DNA from: a virus
DNA: 30,278 nucleotides
IMG/VR virus record: IMGVR_UViG_3300021963_000461
Location: 1-30,278 of that record
Direction: 5' to 3' (one strand)
This document shows, one piece after another, positions 15,390 to 24,150 of this stretch. The notes beneath the pieces are model-generated. The model was not told the DNA's origin. It did not search any database and was given only the letters and a program-made list of their open reading frames with translations. The position numbers and the translations under genes were made by a program. The stretch's first letter is position 1; the number at the start of each line of letters is the position of its first letter.

Positions 15390-16834
15390 TGAATCGCGTA
15401 AACGTCCAAGGCGACCCTTACTGGGCGCAAGCCACCCAGAACATCGCTGGCCTGTTCGACCCGAAGGCTCAAGCCCAGGGTGCCGCGTTGCTCGCTCAAA
15501 CCGATAACTACAAGGCACAGGCCGCGCACAACCAGGCCAAGGCAGATCTTATCGGTGATCGCCGGAAAGCCCTTACTACGGAAGCCTTGCTCAAGGCTGG
15601 TTACACCCCTCGCCAGATTGCGGCTTGGCAAGCAACGCAGACCGACAATATGGCTGATGCCTTCAAGGGTATTCAGACGGATGAAGGAACCCAGCTTATT
15701 CTTAAAGGCGAGCGTCCTATCGCTGGGTCTATCCTTCTAGGAGGAAACTCAAGCCAAGTCGCAGACGCGATTATCAAGAGTCGCTTGGCAGGACTTGGCC
15801 CAGACGACACCTTTAACGCTCCTATGGCCGCATCGTTGGCCGCAGACCCGAAGGGCATTGATGGAAACCTCGTGACTCTCACCCCGCAAGGCTGGACTAT
15901 TGGTGGTGTTACAGAAGCCGGAAGGGTCTTACAGAACAAGGTAATTACCGATACGAACGAATCGAAGGCTAAAGTTGACCTTACGAATACCAGGGCTGAT
16001 GCCGTCTCTGACCTTGCTGCCAAGAAGGGTGAAACGGAGGAAGCGCGTCGCCAGCGTATTATGAACCAACTTGCTATCGATGATGAAACAGCTGCCGCCG
16101 TCATCCGTAGCCACGATGCTCGTACGAATCGAACCAATGCCGCTACTGGAAACGACAAGGCCAAGGCTGACGCCGCCGTAAAGTCTACCGAAACCAGGAC
16201 TTCCGCCGCTGTTGAAGCCGGGAAGAAAGACCCAAAAGCAACGGCTCTTGATACGGCTAACAAGCAAGCCACCGCACGAAAGAACATCGAGCGTAGCTTT
16301 GACGCAACCTACGCCCAACGCACTAACGGAGGCAAGGATTGGGCGCTCGTAGATCCAGCAGAAAAGCGAAGCATCGTTGACTGGGCTACCCAGGCTCTTG
16401 AGGAGTACAATGGAGACATGGTGGCTGCTATGGATGCAGCCGAGAAGGCTCACAATCTGACTGGCGGATCAACCGAAGGTGAAACTGGATGGTTCTTCAA
16501 GGACAAGGACGGAGTCCTTCGCCTTAACGGCTTCAAACCCGCCAAGTACCAGAAGAAGTCTGGGTCTCCTGTGGCCGACGCGGTCAAGGCTGGAGCCGCC
16601 CCTGCCGCTGAAGCCCCTGTCCCGAAGATTAAGGCTAATGAAGCCAAACTCCCCGCTACTGGTGCTGAAGCTGGCACCGCCCAGCCTGTCCCTGCCACCG
16701 GAGCTGAAAAGGCTGCTGAAGCTACCGTCCCGGCTAATATCCCAAGGGTTACTACGGAAGAAGAGTACGCCAAGCTCCCGGTAGGTACTGTTTATGTTGC
16801 TCCAGACGGTAAGACCTATACAAAAGGTGAATGA
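15389..16834 (+). CDS. Putative internal virion protein C (gp15 position), helical
   Basis: A 481-residue, strongly helical and Ala/Lys-rich protein (AALLAQTDNYKAQAAHNQAKADLIGDRRKAL). A structured region around 330-400 contains DWALVDPAEKRSIVDWATQALEEYNGDMVAAMDAA. An Ala/Pro/Glu linker follows (about 400-450). The C-terminal motif TTEEEYAKLPVGTVYVAPDGKTYTKG (about 454-480) is a short domain seen at the ends of various phage proteins. T7 gp15 is larger (about 750 residues), so this is a positional, not sequence-level, assignment. The stop overlaps the ATG of the giant gene by four bases (ATGA). Confidence 0.65.
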   Translation: MNRVNVQGDPYWAQATQNIAGLFDPKAQAQGAALLAQTDNYKAQAAHNQAKADLIGDRRKALTTEALLKAGYTPRQIAAWQATQTDNMADAFKGIQTDEGTQLILKGERPIAGSILLGGNSSQVADAIIKSRLAGLGPDDTFNAPMAASLAADPKGIDGNLVTLTPQGWTIGGVTEAGRVLQNKVITDTNESKAKVDLTNTRADAVSDLAAKKGETEEARRQRIMNQLAIDDETAAAVIRSHDARTNRTNAATGNDKAKADAAVKSTETRTSAAVEAGKKDPKATALDTANKQATARKNIERSFDATYAQRTNGGKDWALVDPAEKRSIVDWATQALEEYNGDMVAAMDAAEKAHNLTGGSTEGETGWFFKDKDGVLRLNGFKPAKYQKKSGSPVADAVKAGAAPAAEAPVPKIKANEAKLPATGAEAGTAQPVPATGAEKAAEATVPANIPRVTTEEEYAKLPVGTVYVAPDGKTYTKGE

Positions 16835-19800
16835 GCAACTTCTGGGAAAAGGATAAACCTGTACAGGCGGATCAGCCCCCAGTTCAAAAAGTAAACTTCT
16901 GGGAAAAGGACAAGCCTGTCGAACAGGCTGTTCCTGCTCCTGTTGCGGAGGTCGCGCCTGTCGCACAGCCACAGGCAAAGAAGGCCAACCTGGCCGACCT
17001 TGTAGCCAACAACCCATTCTCAAGCCCTCCTGGAGAAAAGCCCATTCCTCCGCTGCTTGAGCGTCCAGAGTACAAGAACCTATGGCCGGAAACTTCTTAT
17101 TTGAGGACTCCAGAACCGGCTTACACGTTGGATATGCCGGACGGACAGGAAGTCCTCATCTCGCTTGATGGCAAGTCGATGACTGGTGCTGTCTACAACA
17201 AGAAGGACAACACCTTTGATTTTGAGTACGAAGAGAAACAAGATCCCGTAGTTCCGTCTGGCGTAAGTGCTGGTGGCCGAGGATTCTACGCTCCTCCCAC
17301 TAATGTAACCAAGATCAAGAAGGTTAGTCCTAATGAAGTGGTCGGTTACACCAACGCTGCTGATAAGCTTGAGTCTGCCAAGATTGCCTTTGGACGTAGC
17401 ATCATCCCTACTGCCTCTGGCTTTACTGGATTTGCTGGCGGAGCCGCCCTTGCAACTGCGATACTGGGCGCACCGGAGACGTTTGGTGCTTCTCTTATTC
17501 CGCTTCTGGCTGGTGCTGTTACTGGATTCGGAACTGGCATGGCTGGTCAGAGTTTCCAAGACCGGATGTTCCCCTTGGACAAGGCACAGCAACTTGCCTT
17601 GGATTCTAATCCGAAGATTGCCGGTGCTGCTGGTTTTGCTCCCGCTTTGATTGCCGCTCCTACCAGTCCTCGCACCTGGATGAACCTAGCAAGCAAGACT
17701 CCTGGCGTAGCCGCCAAGGCCGCGACTCAACTCGGTTCTAATGCCGTGATGATGGGCGCTCTTGGTACTGGCAATGACGTTGGAGCTAACTTGGTAGCCG
17801 GAAAGCCAGCCCTTCAAGGGGTCGGTCTAGGTAGCATTTTGCACCATACTGGTACTGGTCTTCTGCTCGGTCACCCGAACAAGATTGGTCGCGTAATGGA
17901 AGCACCTGGCCGCTTTACTGCGAACGCTGCCCTTATGCCATTCGGCAAGGGTGACTTTAGATCCCCTCTGCCTGGGAAAATTACTTCCCTTTCTGATCTA
18001 GAAACCGCAGCCGCCGAAGCCCAGGCCCAAGGCCAGCCTGCTGCCGCTCCTGCTCCTGCCGCTCCTGCTCCTGCCGCTCCTGCTCCTGCCGCTCCTGCTC
18101 CTGCCGCTCCTGCTCCTGCTCCTGCCGCAAGGCCAGCGGGATCAGTACCTCCTCGTCCTCGGTATGACGATTCCTACCGTGGAAGAGTCGCCGAATACAC
18201 GGCTGCTTGGCAAGCCTGGGATGCTCAATACGGACAAACGCATTGGTCTGACGGAACCCCAAAGACCGGATCTGCTGCTCCCGCGCCTGCTGCAAACGTA
18301 GAACCATACCCAGCTATGCCAGATCGTGCCACCAGCACACAGGCACAGATGGACGCTTATCTGCTTGCCGGACAGGAATGGACGAAGAAGTACGGCCAAA
18401 CGCACAACCTTGACGGAACTCCCAAGCCTCCCAAGCCGGTAAACCCAGCAGCTCAAGCCCCTGCGGCCCCCGCTGCTCCTGCTGCTCCTGCTGCTCCTGC
18501 TGTCGCTCCTGCGACTCCGAAGCCTGTTGCCGAAGCCCCGAAGCCTACTGGCAATGTCTTTGAACTTGGTGTGGCAGATCTCACCGAACGCATCCGATTC
18601 ATCAAGGGAGAACTTGGTCGTCGCCAGGCCGAGGTTAAGGCTGCTGCTGAAGAAGGTCGCGTTGACCCGGAAGGACAAGGTCGAATCGAGCGTCTTAACA
18701 AGTCTTTGGCTGAAGCCGAAGGTGCGCTTGAACGGCTCAAGGATCGTAACGCTCCTCGATCTGAACTTCCTCCTCCCGCCAAGGAGCCGACAACGGCTGA
18801 AGTTCTGGCACAGAAGAAGGCCGAGTTCGACAAGCTTACTCGCCAGCTTGAAGCCGCCCAGCGCAGCCAGCGTTCGATGAAGGGTGGCGACGAACAGATT
18901 GCCCTGCTAGAAGCCGAACATGAGGTTGCTTCTACCGCTTACGAAGAAGCCCTGGCCGCGCACGAACAGGCTCAACGCAACGGCGGTAATCCGCCTCCTG
19001 CCGCCCCTGCCCAAAAGCCTGTAGCACCAAAGCCTGTCACCCCGGTAGCCCCTGCTCCTGTTGCCCCTGCTCCGAAGCCTGTTACCCAGGCGCAGCCTCC
19101 TGCCCCAACGGCCAAGCCGAAGAAGGAACCGGCTGGAGTAACCTCCGCTCGCGAGCAACTCGCCAAGCTGGAAGCTGGCGGCAACGCCAACAGCCCCCAA
19201 GCCAAGGCTCGCCGCAAGTACATCCGCAAGTGGGAGAAGGACAACGGACTTCCGTACAGCGTTGAACTTGAGGCTCCGAAGGCTCCGACTGCCGAAGCCC
19301 CTGCTCCTGCCGTTGAGGCACCGAAGCCCAAGGCTCCTGTCGCTACGGAACCCCCTGTCGCCGATACCCCTGTTGAGCCTGTGGCTCTGGCTCCAAAGCC
19401 CAAAGCCACAAAGCCTGCGTTAGGCCCTCTACAATCCATCGTTAAGCCAGACGGAACGACCGTCACGGAGCCTGGCAACGGTCCGAAGAACCGAGGACGA
19501 GCCACCCACGCCGTGGTCGATGAGCGCGGCTCGGTCAGTTGGCTGACCAAGGAGAACACCGATGCCCTGGTGAAGGAGTACGGAGGCTACGAAGGCCAGT
19601 TCATCATCCACGACCTTGCCACCGGCAAGAAGATCGAGGTAGGCAAAACCACCCCTGTCGAAGACCCTGCCGACAACTATGACCCTGTCACGGAGCCGAA
19701 CCCTCGGGAGAACCCGAAGGACGTAGCAGATCGTGAAGCCCTAACTAGACAGGAAGCACCAGCAGACACCACGGAGCCTACGGCCAAGGAAGTCGAGACC

Positions 19801-22800
19801 CAGACCACAAAGAACATCATCAAGGGTCTGGAAGACCAGATCGCAAAAAGCGAGAAGGCCGGACGTGGCGACAGCAAACAGGTCAAGAAGCAGCGCGCCG
19901 CCCTTGAGGTTGCGAAGAAGAAGCTGGCCGAACTGGAAGGCAAGAACGATGAGCCTGTCTCCGAGCCTACGGATGAAGCCGAACCCTCTCCTTACGAGCG
20001 TGAGAAACGCCAGGCAGAGCAGCACCCTGTAGACGACCCCGCCAACGGATGGCGTCCGGAGACCACCCAGGAGGAAAGGGTGTGGCTGAACTCCGATATG
20101 ACTGCCAGCGGACGAGGCAACGAGTTCGCCGTAGGAGACTACCTTGGAGAAGCCCGCAAGGCTCTTGAGTCTGGCGACAGGGCTGGCGCTCTTGAGATGG
20201 CGAAGCAGGCAAAGGGCCTCGCTGAAACCCTACAGGGCTGGGCGCGCCGCAAGGCGAAAGGCTACCTCGACAATTTTGAAGCCAAGACTGGCATCAAGAT
20301 CGGAGAGTCCATCGCCGCAGAGGAGGTCGATTACTTTACGAAAAAGCCCATCAAGGGCGTCCCTTTCCCCGAGGAGGGAGCGGCCCCGAAGTCCGAGCCT
20401 GTAGAGGCTCCGAAGGAAGACAACGTCTCCGTGCCTTCCGACCCAGACGCCACCATCGGTGCGGTCGAACGCATCGCCGGCGTTAAGCTCTCGAAAGGTG
20501 CGAAGGCTGAACTAGGCATCCGATCCGAGGAAGGTCTCCAGCCGGACTTCATCGACGAAGGCGGTATCAAGTCCCTCAAAGATCACCTCAACGATGTTAA
20601 GGAGCGTCTTGAGACCTCCCTTGATGCGGCTCGCACGTCTGGCAGGGATGGAGCAACTCCGTCCGAACAGCGAAAGGCGGTCAAGGAAGCCAAGGAAGCC
20701 ATCAAGGCTGTCGATGACGCCATCGCCAAGCTCGAAGCAGAACAGACCGTTGCTCCGAAGGAAGCCCCCAAGTCTCCTGCCGTAGAAGCCGCAGAGAAAC
20801 AGGTCGAAACCATCAATGACAGGCTTGCTGAACTTGAGCGCACCAAGAAGGGTGACTCTCCAGAGGCTGATGCTCTACGCGCCCAGCGAGACAAGCTTCA
20901 GACCACCATCGACGCCCAGAAGCCGGACTCCCCAGACGTGCTGTCGAAGGCCGAGAAGTGGGCTGACGACACTATTAGGGAAATCAACAGGCAGGGTCGT
21001 CAGCGTTCTGGACTCGATCCAGAACTCCTGGCCGCATACGCAGTCAAGGGAGCGGTCAAGTTCGCTCGTTCGCTAAAGGACTTCAAAGAGTTCTCGCGAG
21101 AGATGGTGAACGAGTTCGGTAACGGCATCCGCCCTCACCTAAAGGCCATCTTCGACAAGGCTCAAGAGCCTGGCCTAGCCAGGGAGTATGCCGAACAGCA
21201 GCAAGCCAGAAACGCGGCTAACCGCCCCGAGCCGGATCTCGCTGGAGAGTCTGAAAAGATGGCTCAACTTCGCGCCGAAGAGCGTGACAATAACCGGGAA
21301 CTTGCCGAAGGGCGTAAGCCTGTGTTGTCGGCTGGTGGTCGAACCTGGAGGTCTGCCATAGACTCGCCTGTCGTCGCGTTCTTCAAGCACATCGGCATGC
21401 GCATGCGTACGATTGCTGACAACAACCCCCAGTCTGAAACGGCACAGAAGCTGGTAAATGATTTCTCTCTGATCCCAGGAACCAAAGAGACCGGTCCCGA
21501 CTTCAACAACGCTCACTCCAACGAGAGAACCAGGTTCTTAAACAAGTTCTCAATCGCACTTGGACCTGTGTTGAAGGACATGCGTAAGATGAGTGCCGCT
21601 GACTTGGTCAAGTTCAACGATTTGTTCATCCAAGCCTTGGAAGGTCGTATTAAGGTTGGAGGAGAAACAGGAGAGGCCGTTAAACGAGTTCAAGAAGTGA
21701 TGGATGAACTTCACGCATACGGCAAGGAAGCCGGTATCGATATGGGCAAGGTCACCGATTACTTCCCTCGCATGATCAACGCCGAAATGGTGATGGCTGA
21801 CAGGGCTGGGTTTGAAGAAGCAGCCGCTCGCGCTTACGAGCGTCAATGGGAACGCCTTCAGAAGGAAGCAAAAGACAACCAGTCTGAATTTGGTTTTGCC
21901 GAAGAAACCACCCAGCGTCCTAACTTCAAGGAGATGGCCCGCAAGTGGGCAGACGCAATCGAACTAAACCAAGAGGGTTTTGATTTTGAGCGTGGAATCT
22001 TTGACGAAGGCAACGCTGCTACGAAGGAGGACTTCCAGAAGAACAGAGAATTCACCAAGGAAGAAGCAGCAGAGTTTGACGCCTTCCGCCAGAAAGACTT
22101 TGAAACCATCTTGACTAATCATATCGGGGCTATGGCAAGACGAGCAGAGGTAGCCAGACGACTTGGTGCGGACGGAATGGAGTGGACGAAGATTGCGTCA
22201 AAACTTGCCGAAGAAGGCGTTTCTGCGAAAGATATCGCACAGCTCAAGAACGACATTCAGTCAAACCTTGGCATTGGCGAAACCCTGCTTTCAGAGGCTG
22301 GTCAGAATGCGCAAAACACTTACAACCTCGTATCAACCACGGCCTTCCTAAAGCTGACCGGTCTTCTCAACGTGGCCGAACCAGGCTCCATCGGTATCCG
22401 CGAGCGAGATCCTGTGCAGGGGGCGAAGGCGATGATCTCGAACTTGTTCCGCATTCGCAACGTCCTTACCAGAATGTCTCCCGGCGAGGCGAAGTCGGTC
22501 AAGACGGAGATTGAGCGAATCTACGGAAAGGGTCACGACCTTGCATCCGCCTTGGCTATCGAACTTGGAATCAACCACATCGACCACGGACTAGGATCGT
22601 TGAGTTCTGGCTTCCATCTTGATGCCGGAACGGACGGTGGAGGACAAATCCGACGCCTTAACGACAATGTGTACAGGTTGTATGGCATCCACGCCACCGA
22701 AGTCGCAAAGCGTGAGACTTCGATCAAGCACGGCATGCAGTTTATCGACAAGAGCATCCAGTTCTTTGAGGGCAACTCTAACCTTCAGCGCATCTTCCGT

Positions 22801-23763
22801 GCTATGGGCAAAAATGTTGACGCTCAAACCCTCGCCAAAGATCGCATTATGGAGCTTGGGATCAAGGAGGCTGACGTTCCTGCGTTTATGGACTTTGCCA
22901 AGACCCTTCGCGGAATGGACTCCAATCAGCAACTCAAAGCCATCATGTCTGACAGTCCGATGGCCGCTGAATACAGGAAGGCTCTTCAGATCTTCAACAA
23001 GCAGTCTTCGGTACAGGCTACCAGGTCTTCACGGCAGGAAATTGCCAACCAACTTCCTATCGGAAAGGCGCTATTCCAGTTCGCAACCTATACCAACGAA
23101 TGGGCATCCCAGCATGGGCGCTACATGCTTGAGACGGCCAAGAAGGTTCGCAACTCGGACGGTCGCTACAACGCATCCGAACGCCTCCTTGCCGCCGGCG
23201 TAGCCCCTGCGTTCGCAATGGCTACGGCTGGAATGTTTGGCATCCGCCACATCATCAACAAAATCACCGGATTCCAGTTTGAGGACTCTGAAGTGTTTGG
23301 AGTTAAAGTCCCGGCTTGGGTAAAGTCTATGGCCGACGCGGTGGTCTACACCGGCATCCTTGGCCCAGCTGAATTGGCTTACAAATGGATTGTCAGAGAT
23401 CAGCCGCCTGGTGGCTTGCTTTCAAGTTGGATCAACAGCTCGACCAAGGCTTTCGCCAGAGTCAAAGAAAACCCGGAATCCAACGCAGCGCAGAAGAACG
23501 TCGCAAAGATTGGCTACAGAAGCGGGTTCGTCCCTGCCGCCAATGCCGCTCTGGCTACCGCATCTGGAGCCGCTGACTTAATCCCTAGCCCTATCTTGAG
23601 GGGTGCGACAAAGCTGGGAGCCGCTGGCCTAGCCCAGGTGATTGCCAACAACCGAGTAGAAGACGCGACTGCAACGGCAATTGCAGGGGAGGATAAGAAG
23701 GGTACGAAGAACCCCCCGAAGCCTACCCCTCCCAGACCTCCGTCCCCGCCTACCCCTAGGTAA
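16831..23763 (+). CDS. Giant (2310 aa) internal/ejected virion protein with repeats and polyvalent-like C-terminus
   Basis: It occupies the gp16 position, but at 2310 residues is far longer than T7 gp16 (1318). In order: a duplicated NFWEKDKPV motif (about 3-11 and 23-31); a Gly/Ala-rich hydrophobic region (about 186-245) that could enter membranes; Pro/Ala linkers (about 404-435 and 545-575); two KYGQTH/DGTPK repeats (about 468 and 521); several ~40-residue charged helical hairpins separated by Pro/Ala linkers (about 580-645, 655-715, 770-805, 990-1035, 1320-1370); and an uninterrupted globular or helical part from about 1490 to 2285 containing YFPRMIN. This last part recalls large polyvalent-protein-associated regions of phages and mobile elements. 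No lysozyme or transglycosylase motif is evident. The C-terminus is Pro-rich. Probably ejected with the genome; this is inference. Confidence 0.7.
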   Translation: MSNFWEKDKPVQADQPPVQKVNFWEKDKPVEQAVPAPVAEVAPVAQPQAKKANLADLVANNPFSSPPGEKPIPPLLERPEYKNLWPETSYLRTPEPAYTLDMPDGQEVLISLDGKSMTGAVYNKKDNTFDFEYEEKQDPVVPSGVSAGGRGFYAPPTNVTKIKKVSPNEVVGYTNAADKLESAKIAFGRSIIPTASGFTGFAGGAALATAILGAPETFGASLIPLLAGAVTGFGTGMAGQSFQDRMFPLDKAQQLALDSNPKIAGAAGFAPALIAAPTSPRTWMNLASKTPGVAAKAATQLGSNAVMMGALGTGNDVGANLVAGKPALQGVGLGSILHHTGTGLLLGHPNKIGRVMEAPGRFTANAALMPFGKGDFRSPLPGKITSLSDLETAAAEAQAQGQPAAAPAPAAPAPAAPAPAAPAPAAPAPAPAARPAGSVPPRPRYDDSYRGRVAEYTAAWQAWDAQYGQTHWSDGTPKTGSAAPAPAANVEPYPAMPDRATSTQAQMDAYLLAGQEWTKKYGQTHNLDGTPKPPKPVNPAAQAPAAPAAPAAPAAPAVAPATPKPVAEAPKPTGNVFELGVADLTERIRFIKGELGRRQAEVKAAAEEGRVDPEGQGRIERLNKSLAEAEGALERLKDRNAPRSELPPPAKEPTTAEVLAQKKAEFDKLTRQLEAAQRSQRSMKGGDEQIALLEAEHEVASTAYEEALAAHEQAQRNGGNPPPAAPAQKPVAPKPVTPVAPAPVAPAPKPVTQAQPPAPTAKPKKEPAGVTSAREQLAKLEAGGNANSPQAKARRKYIRKWEKDNGLPYSVELEAPKAPTAEAPAPAVEAPKPKAPVATEPPVADTPVEPVALAPKPKATKPALGPLQSIVKPDGTTVTEPGNGPKNRGRATHAVVDERGSVSWLTKENTDALVKEYGGYEGQFIIHDLATGKKIEVGKTTPVEDPADNYDPVTEPNPRENPKDVADREALTRQEAPADTTEPTAKEVETQTTKNIIKGLEDQIAKSEKAGRGDSKQVKKQRAALEVAKKKLAELEGKNDEPVSEPTDEAEPSPYEREKRQAEQHPVDDPANGWRPETTQEERVWLNSDMTASGRGNEFAVGDYLGEARKALESGDRAGALEMAKQAKGLAETLQGWARRKAKGYLDNFEAKTGIKIGESIAAEEVDYFTKKPIKGVPFPEEGAAPKSEPVEAPKEDNVSVPSDPDATIGAVERIAGVKLSKGAKAELGIRSEEGLQPDFIDEGGIKSLKDHLNDVKERLETSLDAARTSGRDGATPSEQRKAVKEAKEAIKAVDDAIAKLEAEQTVAPKEAPKSPAVEAAEKQVETINDRLAELERTKKGDSPEADALRAQRDKLQTTIDAQKPDSPDVLSKAEKWADDTIREINRQGRQRSGLDPELLAAYAVKGAVKFARSLKDFKEFSREMVNEFGNGIRPHLKAIFDKAQEPGLAREYAEQQQARNAANRPEPDLAGESEKMAQLRAEERDNNRELAEGRKPVLSAGGRTWRSAIDSPVVAFFKHIGMRMRTIADNNPQSETAQKLVNDFSLIPGTKETGPDFNNAHSNERTRFLNKFSIALGPVLKDMRKMSAADLVKFNDLFIQALEGRIKVGGETGEAVKRVQEVMDELHAYGKEAGIDMGKVTDYFPRMINAEMVMADRAGFEEAAARAYERQWERLQKEAKDNQSEFGFAEETTQRPNFKEMARKWADAIELNQEGFDFERGIFDEGNAATKEDFQKNREFTKEEAAEFDAFRQKDFETILTNHIGAMARRAEVARRLGADGMEWTKIASKLAEEGVSAKDIAQLKNDIQSNLGIGETLLSEAGQNAQNTYNLVSTTAFLKLTGLLNVAEPGSIGIRERDPVQGAKAMISNLFRIRNVLTRMSPGEAKSVKTEIERIYGKGHDLASALAIELGINHIDHGLGSLSSGFHLDAGTDGGGQIRRLNDNVYRLYGIHATEVAKRETSIKHGMQFIDKSIQFFEGNSNLQRIFRAMGKNVDAQTLAKDRIMELGIKEADVPAFMDFAKTLRGMDSNQQLKAIMSDSPMAAEYRKALQIFNKQSSVQATRSSRQEIANQLPIGKALFQFATYTNEWASQHGRYMLETAKKVRNSDGRYNASERLLAAGVAPAFAMATAGMFGIRHIINKITGFQFEDSEVFGVKVPAWVKSMADAVVYTGILGPAELAYKWIVRDQPPGGLLSSWINSSTKAFARVKENPESNAAQKNVAKIGYRSGFVPAANAALATASGAADLIPSPILRGATKLGAAGLAQVIANNRVEDATATAIAGEDKKGTKNPPKPTPPRPPSPPTPR
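18046..18126 (+). repeat. 15-bp tandem repeat encoding Ala-Pro linker
   Basis: The unit GCTCCTGCTCCTGCC is repeated exactly four times (18046-18105), followed by a 21-bp variant. It encodes APAPA blocks inside the giant protein. A second low-complexity run with a GCTGCTCCT unit lies near 18470-18510. Such nearly perfect repeats are prone to length change. Confidence 0.9.
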
Positions 23764-23774
23764 CAAAGCGTTGA

Positions 23775-23805
23775 CTAGGATGGGGTTTTGTAAACCCTAT
23801 CCTAG
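23775..23805. promoter_or_regulatory. 14-bp hairpin immediately before the DUF1599-type gene
   Basis: CTAGGATGGGGTTT (23775-23788) pairs with AAACCCTATCCTAG (23792-23805), with a single G-U pair and a 3-nt loop. It begins 11 bp after the giant gene's stop and ends 2 bp before the ATG at 23808. No T-tract follows on the plus strand. It could be a terminator or processing site, a translation-blocking structure or an operator; TTGACT at 23771 overlaps its left arm. Confidence 0.6.
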
Positions 23806-23807
23806 CA

Positions 23808-24143
23808 ATGCCCAACATTAACACCGACGCCCTGGCCGACGAGCTGCACACGAACCTAGGTCTAAAGACCGAAATGGGGCGGGAATACCTCCGCGCCATC
23901 CTGCCTCTGGCGATCCTTATGGATAGCAAGCAGCAGGACTACGGAAGCAGCAACATCAGCCTCAACGGCGAACTGGGCGTGATGGTACGCACCCAGGACA
24001 AGGTCAGTCGCATCCGCAATCTCCTCACCAAGGAGATGAAGGGTGATGCTCCGGCTAACAACGAGTCAATCAACGACTCTTGGTCTGACCTCGCGAACTA
24101 TGGCGTCATCGGCTTGCTTCTTCGGAACGGCAAGTGGCGCTAA
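23808..24143 (+). CDS. DUF1599 / nucleotide-modification-associated domain 1 type protein
   Basis: A 111-residue protein with the DUF1599 (Nmad1) signature: K-x-x-DYGSSN...GVMVRTQDKVSRIRNLL (about 41-73) and NESINDSWSDLANYGVIGLLL (about 84-104). This all-alpha domain resembles MazG/dUTPase-like pyrophosphatases and is proposed, from genome context in phages, to be tied to nucleotide or DNA modification; a reaction has not been shown to my knowledge. The acidic residues of the D-L-A-N-Y and E-S-I-N-D stretch would be the metal-binding set. The N-terminal 35 residues form a helical extension. It is the first gene after the virion operon, with a 14-bp hairpin ending 2 bp before its ATG. Confidence 0.8.
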   Translation: MPNINTDALADELHTNLGLKTEMGREYLRAILPLAILMDSKQQDYGSSNISLNGELGVMVRTQDKVSRIRNLLTKEMKGDAPANNESINDSWSDLANYGVIGLLLRNGKWR

Positions 24144-24150
24144 CTAGGCT

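Noticed and set aside
18046-18126. CRISPR-like array
   Set aside because: Tandem 15-bp units without spacers, in frame and encoding Ala-Pro; a coding minisatellite.
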